DNA of 18,310 nt from an uncultured Bacilli bacterium (GCA_910587775.1 CAJUNF010000029.1:1-18310), one strand, 5' to 3'. Shown: positions 1 through 6,745, counted from the first letter of the stretch. The notes: a model not told the origin generated them from the letters alone. Numbers and translations are program-made.

Positions 1-170
1 ATGAATTCTCCATTCTCTGCCTTTGTACTTCCCATATGGGCTGTTATAGTATTATTTTCTAATTGTACATCTAGCCCATAATAACTATTTACAATAGCTA
101 CAATAAGCATAATACAGCACATAATAGTGCTTAAAACTATCTTAATATTTTTTTCTTTCAACTTTTTCAT
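1..170 (-). CDS. Membrane-anchored protein, N-terminal part only (runs off the window start)
   Basis: An open frame of 56 codons starts at ATG 170-168 and continues past base 1. A GGGGGA ribosome site lies 5 nt upstream. The predicted N-terminus has a basic stretch (MKKLKEKNIK) followed by a hydrophobic segment at about residues 11-28, then a polar region, as in a signal anchor or uncleaved signal peptide. The visible part does not match a family I recognise. It has its own promoter near 357-384 and an unusually long structured leader, so its expression may be controlled at the RNA level. Function unknown. Confidence 0.6.
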   Translation of the reverse strand, partial: MKKLKEKNIKIVLSTIMCCIMLIVAIVNSYYGLDVQLENNTITAHMGSTKAENGEF

Positions 171-356
171 AAAAATCCCCCATAATTATTATTTACTCTA
201 TTTTTTCTTAGTGCTAAATACATGATCTAAATCAAAAAAGCAAAAATTTTAAAAATACATCATGCCAAATAAAAAACGAAATACTTTTAAATAAAATATT
301 ACGTTTTTCTATCACACTCCCCTTCAAAAACGTGACCATAGCACTTTTGAAAATCT
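171..356 (-). promoter_or_regulatory. Long 5' leader with two mutually exclusive hairpins
   Basis: About 180 nt separate the predicted promoter from the ATG at 170. Read on the minus strand, hairpin A pairs CAAAAGTG (349-342) with CAC (334-332) and TTTTG (329-325). Hairpin B pairs ACGTTTTT (333-326) with AAAAACGT (308-301), a perfect 8-bp stem. Both use bases 333-326, so they cannot coexist. The 17-nt loop of B contains a purine-rich AAGGGGAG. No U-run follows B directly, so a plain terminator is not indicated. It could be an attenuator, protein-binding site or riboswitch-like element; I recognise no known class. Confidence 0.35.
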
Positions 357-384
357 ATTATACACATATTTTTTTAAAGTTCAA
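357..384 (-). promoter_or_regulatory. Sigma-A-like promoter for the left-end gene
   Basis: On the minus strand TTGAAC (384-379), a 16-nt spacer and TATAAT (362-357). The -10 is a perfect consensus and the -35 matches 4 of 6. It lies just after the terminator of the flavoprotein pseudogene. Confidence 0.6.
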
Positions 385-408
385 GTCCTTTTTATTTAGA
401 AAAAAATG

Positions 409-435
409 GAAAAAAAGCCCTAAAATATGGCTCTT
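409..435 (-). terminator. Intrinsic terminator after the flavoprotein pseudogene
   Basis: Minus strand: AAGAGCC pairs with GGCTTTT (one G-U pair) around an 8-9 nt loop and runs into seven T residues. It sits about 20 bases past the old stop codon at 455-457 and has survived the decay of the gene. Confidence 0.7.
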
Positions 436-454
436 CTTTAGAATAAAATACGAA

Positions 455-1042
455 CTAGCTTTCAACTTTAATACATTTTAAAATAAACGCTACATGATTG
501 CTTAAATTTTTCATTGTTTGGATTCCTTCTTCATCTTGCTGAACATCACCAATTAATTTACCATAAGCAATATTCCAATAAATAGATCCTACAACAAACA
601 TCTCATGATTTAAAATATCAATAGCATTTAATAATCCTCCTCAGCGTCCTACTACAACACTAGCACCGACTTTTCTCGTAAATAACCCTGGATTCATATC
701 TGCTACAACTGAACTTCTTTCTAGTAATGCTTGCATTCTAGATGAAATATTTGCTGAATAAGTTGGACTACCCAATATAATTGCATCAGCTTCTTTCATT
801 TTATCAAATATTTCATTAAAGTTATCATTATTAAAAGTACAATTATTTTTTCCTCCACATGTAAAACAAGCTCTACATGGAATAATTTTTTTTATCAAAT
901 AATTATATTAGTTCAGTTTCAATTTCTTCACCTGGATAAACATCGTTCATATAATTCTTAATCCACTCTTTAAAATGATATTTAAGATAATAGCAGTATT
1001 TCCATCTTTTCTACTGCTTCCATTAATTGCTAATACTTTCAT
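455..1042 (-). pseudogene. Decayed NADPH-dependent FMN reductase / iron-sulfur flavoprotein
   Basis: The minus-strand sequence starts at ATG 1042-1040 with MKVLAINGSSRKDGNTA, the typical flavodoxin-fold FMN-binding start. It continues with CRACFTCG and the PTYSANISS flavin-loop region, and ends at TAG 455-457. The family reduces flavin or quinone-type substrates using bound FMN, in some members with an iron-sulfur cluster held by the cysteine-rich segment. Several lesions disable it: a frameshift near 985, an in-frame TAA near 901-905 where Gln is expected, a frame change across an A8 run near 885-893, and an in-frame TGA at about 641-643 where GRRGG is expected. The largest intact piece is 641-898. 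It probably followed a flavodoxin gene whose remnant lies just upstream. Dead gene, confident; exact subfamily less so. Confidence 0.8.
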
Positions 1043-1060
1043 AATACCATCCTTAACACT

Positions 1061-1147
1061 TTAATTTTTTTCTTCAAGCCAAGATTCAATATCATTTTTT
1101 GTTGAAGAAGAGCTAAATCTTTTACCATCAATAACATTTAGATTTTT
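1061..1147 (-). pseudogene. Flavodoxin C-terminal remnant
   Basis: A minus-strand frame of about 28 codons ends at TAA 1063-1061 and includes NVIDGKRFSSSSTKNDIESW. This pattern (small-residue loop, then a final amphipathic helix with DIESWL) is like the last strand and helix of flavodoxin-4-type proteins, which carry electrons using FMN. No start or FMN-binding part remains. The sequence similarity stops at about 1135-1150, where the oppositely oriented MerR remnant begins, so both genes lost their 5' ends at one junction. Confidence 0.55.
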
Positions 1148-1341
1148 ATATGTTTTTAAATCAAAGAAAAAATATAGAACAGGAGATTAAAGAATTAGAG
1201 AAAGCTCTTAACATGATTAACTACAAATGTTGGTATTATGATGAAGCTTTAAAAGATGGTACAGAAAAAAGAGTTAAAAACTTAACTCCTAATCAAATGC
1301 CAAATGAAATAAAAACATATTATGATGAAGCACATAAATAA
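1135..1341 (+). pseudogene. MerR-family regulator, C-terminal remnant
   Basis: A 63-codon plus-strand frame from ATG 1150, open back to 1135, ends at TAA 1339-1341. The protein (QRKNIEQEIKELEKALNMI, then YKCWYYDEA.KDGTE) closely matches the dimerisation coiled coil and C-terminus of MerR regulators of the kind encoded beside flavodoxins and oxidoreductases in Bacillota. The N-terminal winged-helix DNA-binding domain of about 70 residues is absent and no ribosome site precedes the ATG, so it cannot act as a normal regulator. Truncation point and orientation suggest loss together with the 5' end of the divergent flavodoxin. Expression of the 63-residue coiled coil cannot be excluded but is not indicated. 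Confidence 0.7.
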
Positions 1342-1419
1342 TGTGTTTTTATTTTTTATTCTAACTTAATTGTAATATATCGAGAGATTACACTATAAAT
1401 TTAAAGAGTAGCAAATCAC

Positions 1420-1442
1420 ATAAGAAATCTTCTTATTTTTTT
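1420..1442 (+). terminator. Intrinsic terminator after the MerR remnant
   Basis: Plus strand: ATAAGAA, a 3-nt loop and TTCTTAT form a perfect 7-bp stem, followed by six T. It is oriented to end the MerR transcript. No U-run exists on the minus strand, so it does not obviously end the HEPN gene. Confidence 0.65.
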
Positions 1443-1464
1443 ATCTACTTAATAAATTATCTAG

Positions 1465-2703
1465 TTAATTGTATATTGCTTCTGTAAAAATATTCCTTAC
1501 ATATTTTTTCCATATTGTTATATCTTTTTCTTCAATTGCACATTCATCATCTTTCCATACGTCAGGTAGTAAATATAAACTGATAAGCTTAGCTAACATT
1601 TGATGCAATATACGAATTTCATCGTTTTCTTTTTCATATATAAGATTTCCATTGTGGACAAAATAATTTCTTTTCTCATAAGAATCTTTTATTAAAATAC
1701 ACAAATCTTTTTGATTTTGATCAGCTATACTTACTAGTCTTGGCCAAATAACAGACAAACGAATTTTTTTCTCATTATCCCTATCCACAAGCAATGATTC
1801 AGCAGAAGAAAACAAAAGCATCATAGATAATGTTATATCTTTGTAATTCTCGTATTGCTCTAAAGCTTTTTCAAATAATACCAAAGCATTCGAAAATTTG
1901 TAATACAATTCATCTTTATGACTTTCAAATACAAACGTATTAGCCAAATCAACAAATTCTTTCTGATTTTTTAATTCAGATAAGAAATCCAAAGAATACT
2001 TACACTGAATTAAATTCCTCCAATATCCATGTCCAAACTGCCAATTTTCTTCGCCGATAATAGCAACATGATAATTAGCATTATAATTATCATTGATAAA
2101 TTCAATAATATTTCGATTTGTTTCAAGTTTATAAACCATAAGTTTTATAATTTGAAATATTCTTTGTGCAATAAAAGAAGCACTCCTGCAAACCTTAGAA
2201 GGTACATTATCTATTTTCAAAACCAAAATAGGCGGAATCATAAAGTCCTTCGATCTAGTAATTTTGGTATGCTCAAGAAATTCATGTATTTTTTGCTTAT
2301 CAAAACCTGTTATTTGCTGGATCTTTTTTTCTTTTTCCTCTTCATTTCCACAAATGAAATCAAATGAATCAAAATGTATGTCACTGCTTAACTGCGCACC
2401 ATTTATAGGAATTAATAGATAATGAACTTTTTTGTTTAATTCAAATGTTTTTATAATACTTTGAATAAGATTCTCGCCTCTATTTTTATCAACATTATTT
2501 TTTCCCAAATCATCATTAAGAAATATATCTGTACATTGGAATATAATATCCTCACAAAAAAATGAATTGTCCTTAACTTTTTCAAATAGTTCAGATATTA
2601 GGTTTATATATACTTGATCATCTAAATTTAACTCAATTCTATTTTCCTTTTTCATAAATTGCCATGCATTTTCATATAATTGATTAATGCTATTTTTAGC
2701 CAT
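1465..2703 (-). CDS. Stand-alone HEPN-domain protein, ApeA-like putative RNase toxin
   Basis: A 412-residue protein. The C-terminal third has the layout of an Apea-like HEPN domain: SSAESLL near residues 299-305, an Arg-rich stretch (KKIRLSVIWPRL), then KRNYFVHNG with R345 and H350 forming the R-x4-H motif of the HEPN ribonuclease site. HEPN proteins of this type cleave RNA, often tRNA, and act in abortive infection. The N-terminal 250 residues are soluble, rich in Asn, Lys and Ile, and show no motif I know; they may be the sensor. A longer frame begins at ATG 2715, but that codon overlaps the GGAGGG ribosome site, so ATG 2703-2701 (4-nt spacing) is the better start. It has its own promoter and no partner gene. 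It is the only intact gene in a zone of wrecked accessory genes, suggesting recent arrival or selection. HEPN assignment is fairly sure; the defence role is inferred. Confidence 0.75.
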   Translation of the reverse strand: MAKNSINQLYENAWQFMKKENRIELNLDDQVYINLISELFEKVKDNSFFCEDIIFQCTDIFLNDDLGKNNVDKNRGENLIQSIIKTFELNKKVHYLLIPINGAQLSSDIHFDSFDFICGNEEEKEKKIQQITGFDKQKIHEFLEHTKITRSKDFMIPPILVLKIDNVPSKVCRSASFIAQRIFQIIKLMVYKLETNRNIIEFINDNYNANYHVAIIGEENWQFGHGYWRNLIQCKYSLDFLSELKNQKEFVDLANTFVFESHKDELYYKFSNALVLFEKALEQYENYKDITLSMMLLFSSAESLLVDRDNEKKIRLSVIWPRLVSIADQNQKDLCILIKDSYEKRNYFVHNGNLIYEKENDEIRILHQMLAKLISLYLLPDVWKDDECAIEEKDITIWKKYVRNIFTEAIYN

Positions 2704-2716
2704 ATTACCCTCCATA

Positions 2717-2760
2717 ACTAATCATAATACAATTGTGACCAATTAGATTAGTTTTGTCAA
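2717..2760 (-). promoter_or_regulatory. Promoter of the HEPN gene with nested inverted repeats
   Basis: Minus strand: TTGACA (2760-2755), a perfect -35, then a 17-nt spacer and CACAAT (2737-2732), a weak -10. ACTAATC/GATTAGT form 7-bp arms (2717-2723 and 2746-2752). Within them AATTG/CAATT form a second repeat (2731-2735 and 2740-2744). The repeats cover the spacer, -10 and probable start, as expected of an operator. The binding protein is not apparent. Confidence 0.5.
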
Positions 2761-2764
2761 CAGT

Positions 2765-2791
2765 AAAAAGAGATATTATAAAAATAATCTC
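2765..2791 (-). terminator. Intrinsic terminator upstream of the HEPN promoter
   Basis: Minus strand: GAGATTAT pairs with ATAA and TCTC across a TA bulge and is followed by five T. It would stop transcription arriving from serS and its downstream remnants, insulating the HEPN gene. Confidence 0.5.
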
Positions 2792-2872
2792 CCTTACAAA
2801 TTACTATATATTAGTCTTTCTTCACTTTTATTTTTTCAAATTATTTTATTTACATCTTAATAGAAGTTTAAA

Positions 2873-3216
2873 TTATTTTTCATTAACCACTACCACTTGA
2901 TACTCATCAGAATAAACAAAAGAATCAAACGTTTTATCAAATTTTTCAACTTTAATACTTTCTTTTTCCAAATAATTAGAAATTATTGGCATAGCTCGAT
3001 TTAAAAATTCTTCATAACCTTTTTCAGTAAAATAAGATTACACTTTGAGGAATAAGTTGGAGGCTTAGGTAACCAACAAATATCTTTATTTGATAGTATT
3101 TCTTTCCATTCATTCAAATTAACACTATTTTTTAAAGCCTTATAAATTCCTTCACCATTATATGTTACACGATAATATTCACTATTATTGTTATTATTAG
3201 ATAATAATTTAACCAT
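2873..3216 (-). pseudogene. Frameshifted small hypothetical gene
   Basis: Two overlapping frames look like one protein of about 110 residues. The first (ATG 3216, stop near 3001) contains YYRVTYNGEGIYKALK and WLPKPPTYSSK. The second, shifted and readable from about 3040 to TAA 2875-2873, contains SYFTEKGYEEFLNRAMPII and DEYQVVVVNEK. The order and composition (GIYKALK, WLPKPP, SYFTEKG, DEYQVVV) resemble small accessory or phage-associated hypothetical proteins of Bacillota, whose function I do not know. A single indel near 3035-3045 explains the break. The start merges with the end of the RhuM remnant, so a true N-terminus may be missing. Confidence 0.5.
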
Positions 3217-3442
3217 TTTATCAAAATCACTTTCTAAAGCTTCAATCTCTCTTTTTTCGATAAAGATTAAATTCTTTTTCAGCTTGAACTAATAAGAATT
3301 TCTTACTAGTTCAAAATTCTTTTAATTCTTTATCCTTATAAATATTCTTAATATGCATAGAAATGTTTTCTTGCGTTGTTTGATAAAGAGAAGCAATATG
3401 ATTTTGAGTTAACCATATATCTTCATCTATAAATCTAACATT
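3210..3442 (-). pseudogene. RhuM-family (virulence RhuM-like) remnant
   Basis: The minus-strand frame from 3442, overlapping the serS stop codon, reads NVRFIDEDIWLTQNHIA, then TTQENISMHIKNIY up to a TGA at 3313-3311. This is the conserved N-terminal region of RhuM-family proteins, which normally have about 320-340 residues. After the TGA come KKFLLVQAEKEFNLYR and, in a shifted frame, EALESDFDKMVK, like the C-terminal part. The long middle, the start codon and the promoter are missing. The internal junction coincides with a 27-bp near-perfect palindrome. The gene lies immediately behind serS and cannot make a full protein. RhuM function is poorly defined; it is usually found on islands near toxin-antitoxin or restriction genes. 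Confidence 0.7.
3286..3312. repeat. 27-bp near-perfect palindrome
   Basis: Plus strand: 13-bp arms GAACTAATAAGAA and TTCTTACTAGTTC around one central base, with one mismatch that is a G-U pair in minus-strand RNA. It lies at the internal breakpoint of the RhuM remnant and ends next to its TGA. No U-run follows on either strand, so a classical terminator is unlikely. Confidence 0.65.
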
Positions 3443-4724
3443 ATTTCAGTTCCAATTTTGTTTTTCCACCCATATAAGTTTGTAATGCCTTAGGTATTTT
3501 GATTGAACCATCACTTTGATAATTGTTTTCAATGACAGCAATTAGTCCACGAGGTGATGCAACAACAGTATTATTAAGCGTTGACAAGTACTGATTGCCA
3601 TTTTCTGTTTTCATTTTAATGCCTAATCTTCTTGCTTGAGCATCTCCTAAAGTAGAACAAGATCCAACTTCAAAATATTTTTGTTGTCTAGGACTCCAAG
3701 CTTCTACGTCACATGATTTAACTTTTAAATCTGCAAGATCTCCACTACAACATTCTAAAGTTCTTACAGGAACATCTAAACTTCTAAAAAATTCTACTGT
3801 ATAACTCCATAATTTATCATACCATTCCATTGATTCCTCTGGTTTACATAATACAACCATTTCTTGTTTCTCAAATTGATGTACACGATAAAGTCCTCTT
3901 TCTTCTAGTCCATGAGCACCCACTTCTTTTCGAAAGCATGGAGAATAAGAAGTTAAAGCAACAGGAAGTTTATTTTCTTCAATCATTTGCCCTTTAAATT
4001 TACCAATCATTGAATGCTCACTGGTTCCAATTAAATATAAATCTTCACCCTCAATTTTATACATCATGGCATCCATTTCTGCAAAAGACATAACTCCAGT
4101 TACCACATCACTTCGAATCATAAATGGTGGAACACAATAAGTAAATCCTTTATCAATCATAAAATCTCTAGCATAACTTATCATAGCAGAATGAAGTCTT
4201 GCAATATCTCCCATTAAATAATAAAATCCGTTTCCACTCGTTCTACCAGCACTTTCCTTATCAAGTCCACATAATGCCTCACAAATATCTGCATGATATG
4301 GAATTTCATAATTAGGTACAACGGGCTCTCCATACTTTTCTATCTCAACATTTTCACTATCATCTTTTCCAATAGGTACACTTTCATCCATAATATTTGG
4401 AATTACCATCATTTTTTCTCTAATTTGATGAGCTAATTGTTCTTCCATCTCTTCCAAATGAACTAACTCTTCATTAATTTCATTTACACGAGTTTTAATC
4501 TGCTCTGCTTCTTCCTTATTTCCATCACGCATTAAAACTCCAATTTGACTAGATAACTCATTACGATTTTTACGTAATTCATCAATCTTCACCTGTGTTT
4601 CACGTCTTTTTTGATCATTAGAAATGACTTCATCTACAAATAAAATCTTTTCATCTTGAAACTTTTTCTTTATATTTTCCTTTACTAACTCAGGATTTTC
4701 CCTTACAAATTTAATATCTAACAT
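3441..4724 (-). CDS. serS: Seryl-tRNA synthetase, divergent archaeal-like subtype
   Basis: A 427-residue class II synthetase that charges tRNA-Ser with serine. Residues 1-105 form the tRNA-binding coiled-coil arm, rich in Glu and Lys with heptad-like spacing. The catalytic core follows: YLIGTSEHS at 230-238, motif 2 SPCFRKEVGAHGLEERGLYR with R265, FEKQE at 284-288, and motif 3 around NNTVVASPRGL with R392 and VIENNYQ. The TSEHS and GAHGLEERGLYR forms differ from the common bacterial TAEVP and GSAGRDTRGL, resembling archaeal-like SerRS copies known in some Bacillota. Length is normal. Start ATG 4724-4722 follows a GAAGGA ribosome site. It is monocistronic behind a T-box, so it should be induced when uncharged tRNA-Ser accumulates. 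It may be the only SerRS or a second copy; the window cannot tell. Confidence 0.95.
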   Translation of the reverse strand: MLDIKFVRENPELVKENIKKKFQDEKILFVDEVISNDQKRRETQVKIDELRKNRNELSSQIGVLMRDGNKEEAEQIKTRVNEINEELVHLEEMEEQLAHQIREKMMVIPNIMDESVPIGKDDSENVEIEKYGEPVVPNYEIPYHADICEALCGLDKESAGRTSGNGFYYLMGDIARLHSAMISYARDFMIDKGFTYCVPPFMIRSDVVTGVMSFAEMDAMMYKIEGEDLYLIGTSEHSMIGKFKGQMIEENKLPVALTSYSPCFRKEVGAHGLEERGLYRVHQFEKQEMVVLCKPEESMEWYDKLWSYTVEFFRSLDVPVRTLECCSGDLADLKVKSCDVEAWSPRQQKYFEVGSCSTLGDAQARRLGIKMKTENGNQYLSTLNNTVVASPRGLIAVIENNYQSDGSIKIPKALQTYMGGKTKLELK

Positions 4725-4751
4725 AATATTTCCTTCTTTCTAAAAATCAAT

Positions 4752-4955
4752 AAAAAACCGCAAAACTACTATCCCAAAAGGAGCAAATAGTATTGCGGTG
4801 CCATCCTTAATATTTCTTAATTTAGATAACGGCTACTAACCGGGAACGATTAATTCCTCTAAAAAGGAGAAACAAAATAATCCTTTGATTCGTTTTCACC
4901 AACCACGAACTCTCTACTCAAAATAATTATTTCATCATATCTTTTTTGCGATTTC
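4752..4955 (-). ncRNA. T-box riboswitch, serine type, leader of serS
   Basis: The minus-strand leader from about 4955 has Stem I elements (GTAGAGAG, GGTTGGTGAAAACGA), a basal stem of AAAAAAG with CTTTTT, and the T-box AGGATGGCACCGC near 4795-4807. The UGGC bulge complements a GCCA tRNA end, as expected for tRNA-Ser with discriminator G. The specifier region at 4870-4866 reads TCTCC, which holds UCU and UCC, both serine codons; which one is used is unclear. The competing terminator pairs ACCGCAA with TTGCGGT and TACTAT with ATAGTA (4799-4758), followed by six T. Uncharged tRNA-Ser should stabilise the antiterminator and switch serS on. Confidence 0.9.
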
Positions 4956-4961
4956 ACTCTT

Positions 4962-4970
4962 AGTATATCA
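4962..4970 (-). promoter_or_regulatory. Extended -10 promoter of the serS T-box transcript
   Basis: Minus strand TGATATACT: -10 TATACT (4967-4962) with a TG one base upstream. The -35 is weak (TTATGA, 16 nt away). It lies about 30 bases after the thrS stop with no clear terminator between. Confidence 0.55.
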
Positions 4971-4996
4971 TAATTTTTTCATTTCATAATCTTTTT

Positions 4997-6745
4997 TTAT
5001 TCTTTATTATGATTTACTTGTTTTAAAAGATCCATAAATTCTTCCTTAGAAACAGTAGTTGTCTCTTCACTACCAAATTTGCGATAACTAACAGTTTGAT
5101 TATCTACTTCTTTTTGACCAATTATTACCGTAATAGGAATTTTTCTTACAACACTTTCACGCATTTTATAGCTTAATTTCTCATTTCTCAAATCAATTTC
5201 TACTCGGTAATCACTTTTTAATAGCTCATAAATATTGGTTGCATACTCTTCGTGATACTCTAAATTAACAGGAATCACATTTACCTGAACTGGAGCAAGC
5301 CAAAGAGGAAATGCTCCTTTAGTTTCTTCAATTAAATATGCCATAAATCTATCAAAAGTTCCTAAAATAGCACGATGAATTACTACTGGTCTTTTCTTCT
5401 CTCCTGCTTCATCAATATAATTTAAATCAAAACGTTCTGGAAGTAAAAAGTCAAGTTGGCAAGTAGAAAGTGTGATATCATGCCCAATTGCTGTTTTAAT
5501 TTGAACATCTAATTTAGGTCCATAAAAAGCAGCTTCACCAATTGCTTCATAATAAGGCATATTAAGCTCATTTAAAACATTACGAAGTTCATTTTCTGCT
5601 CGATTCCACATTTCATCATCTTGAAAATATTTTTCTTTATCCATCGGATCACGTAAAGATAAACGAAAACTATACTCTGTAATATGAAAATCTTTATAAA
5701 CATCTAAGATAAGTTCAACAACTTTAGCAAACTCTTCTTTAATTTGATCAGGACGAACAAATAAATGAGCATCATTTTGACACATCGCTCTTACTCGTTC
5801 AAGACCACATACTGCACCACTTGCTTCATATCGAAAATCTGGTGCTAACTCTCCAATACGAATTGGTAAATCTCGATAGCTATGAATTTTATTTTTAAAA
5901 ATAAGCATATGATGAGGACAATTCATTGGACGAAGTACCATCTCTTCTTTATCCATTTCCATCACTGGAAACATATCATCTTTATAATGATCCCAATGCC
6001 CACTAATTTTGTATAACTCTGTACTTGCAAGACATGGTGTATAAACATGCTGATATCCTAGTTTTCTTTCTTTATTACGAATATAATTTTCAAGTTCCGT
6101 ACGAACTACAGATCCATTTGGAAGCCATAAAGGAAGTCCTGGACCTACAAGTTCATGATTCATAAATAATTCAAGTTCTTTTCCAAGTTTACGATGATCT
6201 CTTTCTTTTGCCTCTTCTAGATCTTTTAAATGATTATCAAGTGCTTCTTCACTATCAAAACAAATTCCATAAATTCGTTGTAAAACCTTATTATTAGAAT
6301 CCCCTTTATAATAAGCTCCACTAAATTTTAACAATTTAAAATATTTTAATTCCTTCACTGTCTCAACATGGGGTCCACGACAAAGATCAGTAAAATCACC
6401 TTGTGTGTAGCAAGAAATGATTTCATCATCCCCCATATTTTCAATTAAATCGATTTTATAAGGGTCACTTTCAAATTGCTTTAGTGCCTCTGTCTTAGAA
6501 ATTTCATGACGGACAATTCTTTTTCCATCTTTACTAATCTTCTTCATTTCTTTTTGAATTCGCTCTAAATCTTCTTCTTTTAAAGTTTCTTCACCTAAAT
6601 CAATATCATAATAGAAACCTTCTTCAATTACAGGTCCTACCCAAAATTTAGCATTTGGATATAAATGCTTCACAGCTTGCGCAAGTAAATGAGCACAACT
6701 ATGATTCATAATACTTAATTTTTCATCTTCTTTGATATTTATCAT
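4997..6745 (-). CDS. thrS: Threonyl-tRNA synthetase lacking the TGS domain
   Basis: Charges tRNA-Thr and edits mischarged Ser-tRNA. 582 residues against about 640 in Bacillus; the N-terminal TGS domain is absent and the protein starts almost at the editing domain. Editing site: H15-x3-H19, then C122 and H126 in LCRGPH. Catalytic core: motif 2 around FRYEASG with R305, motif 3 around GTFDRF with R466, and the zinc ligands C276, H327 and H457. The anticodon-binding domain runs from about 480 to the end. The start at ATG 6745 overlaps the upstream gene by 23 nt and has only a weak AAGAAG ribosome site, so translational coupling is likely; ATG 6709 is a possible alternative but sits close to the editing histidines. 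Control is through the threonine T-box ahead of the upstream gene. Confidence 0.96.
   Translation of the reverse strand: MINIKEDEKLSIMNHSCAHLLAQAVKHLYPNAKFWVGPVIEEGFYYDIDLGEETLKEEDLERIQKEMKKISKDGKRIVRHEISKTEALKQFESDPYKIDLIENMGDDEIISCYTQGDFTDLCRGPHVETVKELKYFKLLKFSGAYYKGDSNNKVLQRIYGICFDSEEALDNHLKDLEEAKERDHRKLGKELELFMNHELVGPGLPLWLPNGSVVRTELENYIRNKERKLGYQHVYTPCLASTELYKISGHWDHYKDDMFPVMEMDKEEMVLRPMNCPHHMLIFKNKIHSYRDLPIRIGELAPDFRYEASGAVCGLERVRAMCQNDAHLFVRPDQIKEEFAKVVELILDVYKDFHITEYSFRLSLRDPMDKEKYFQDDEMWNRAENELRNVLNELNMPYYEAIGEAAFYGPKLDVQIKTAIGHDITLSTCQLDFLLPERFDLNYIDEAGEKKRPVVIHRAILGTFDRFMAYLIEETKGAFPLWLAPVQVNVIPVNLEYHEEYATNIYELLKSDYRVEIDLRNEKLSYKMRESVVRKIPITVIIGQKEVDNQTVSYRKFGSEETTTVSKEEFMDLLKQVNHNKE

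Noticed and set aside
885..893. A8 run as a programmed frameshift site in the flavoprotein
   Set aside because: The gene also has a separate stop and another frameshift, so slippage would not rescue it.
1374..1396. TGTAAT/ATTACA inverted repeat between the MerR remnant and the HEPN gene
   Set aside because: Only 6-bp AT-rich arms with no promoter or T-run nearby; expected by chance at this base composition.
1420..1442. Hairpin as the terminator of the HEPN gene
   Set aside because: The T-run exists only on the plus strand, so it serves the MerR remnant. I see no convincing terminator for the HEPN gene.
2029..2367. 112-codon plus-strand frame inside the HEPN gene
   Set aside because: Low-complexity hydrophobic product, no ribosome site, fully antisense to a gene with clear family motifs. 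Shadow of AT-rich coding sequence.
3311..3313. In-frame TGA in the RhuM and flavoprotein remnants as a Trp or recoded codon (Mycoplasma-type code)
   Set aside because: Long intact genes here (thrS, clpB, dnaB, serS) use TGG for Trp and contain no internal TGA. In the flavoprotein the TGA replaces a position that should be Arg. Ordinary stops in dead genes.
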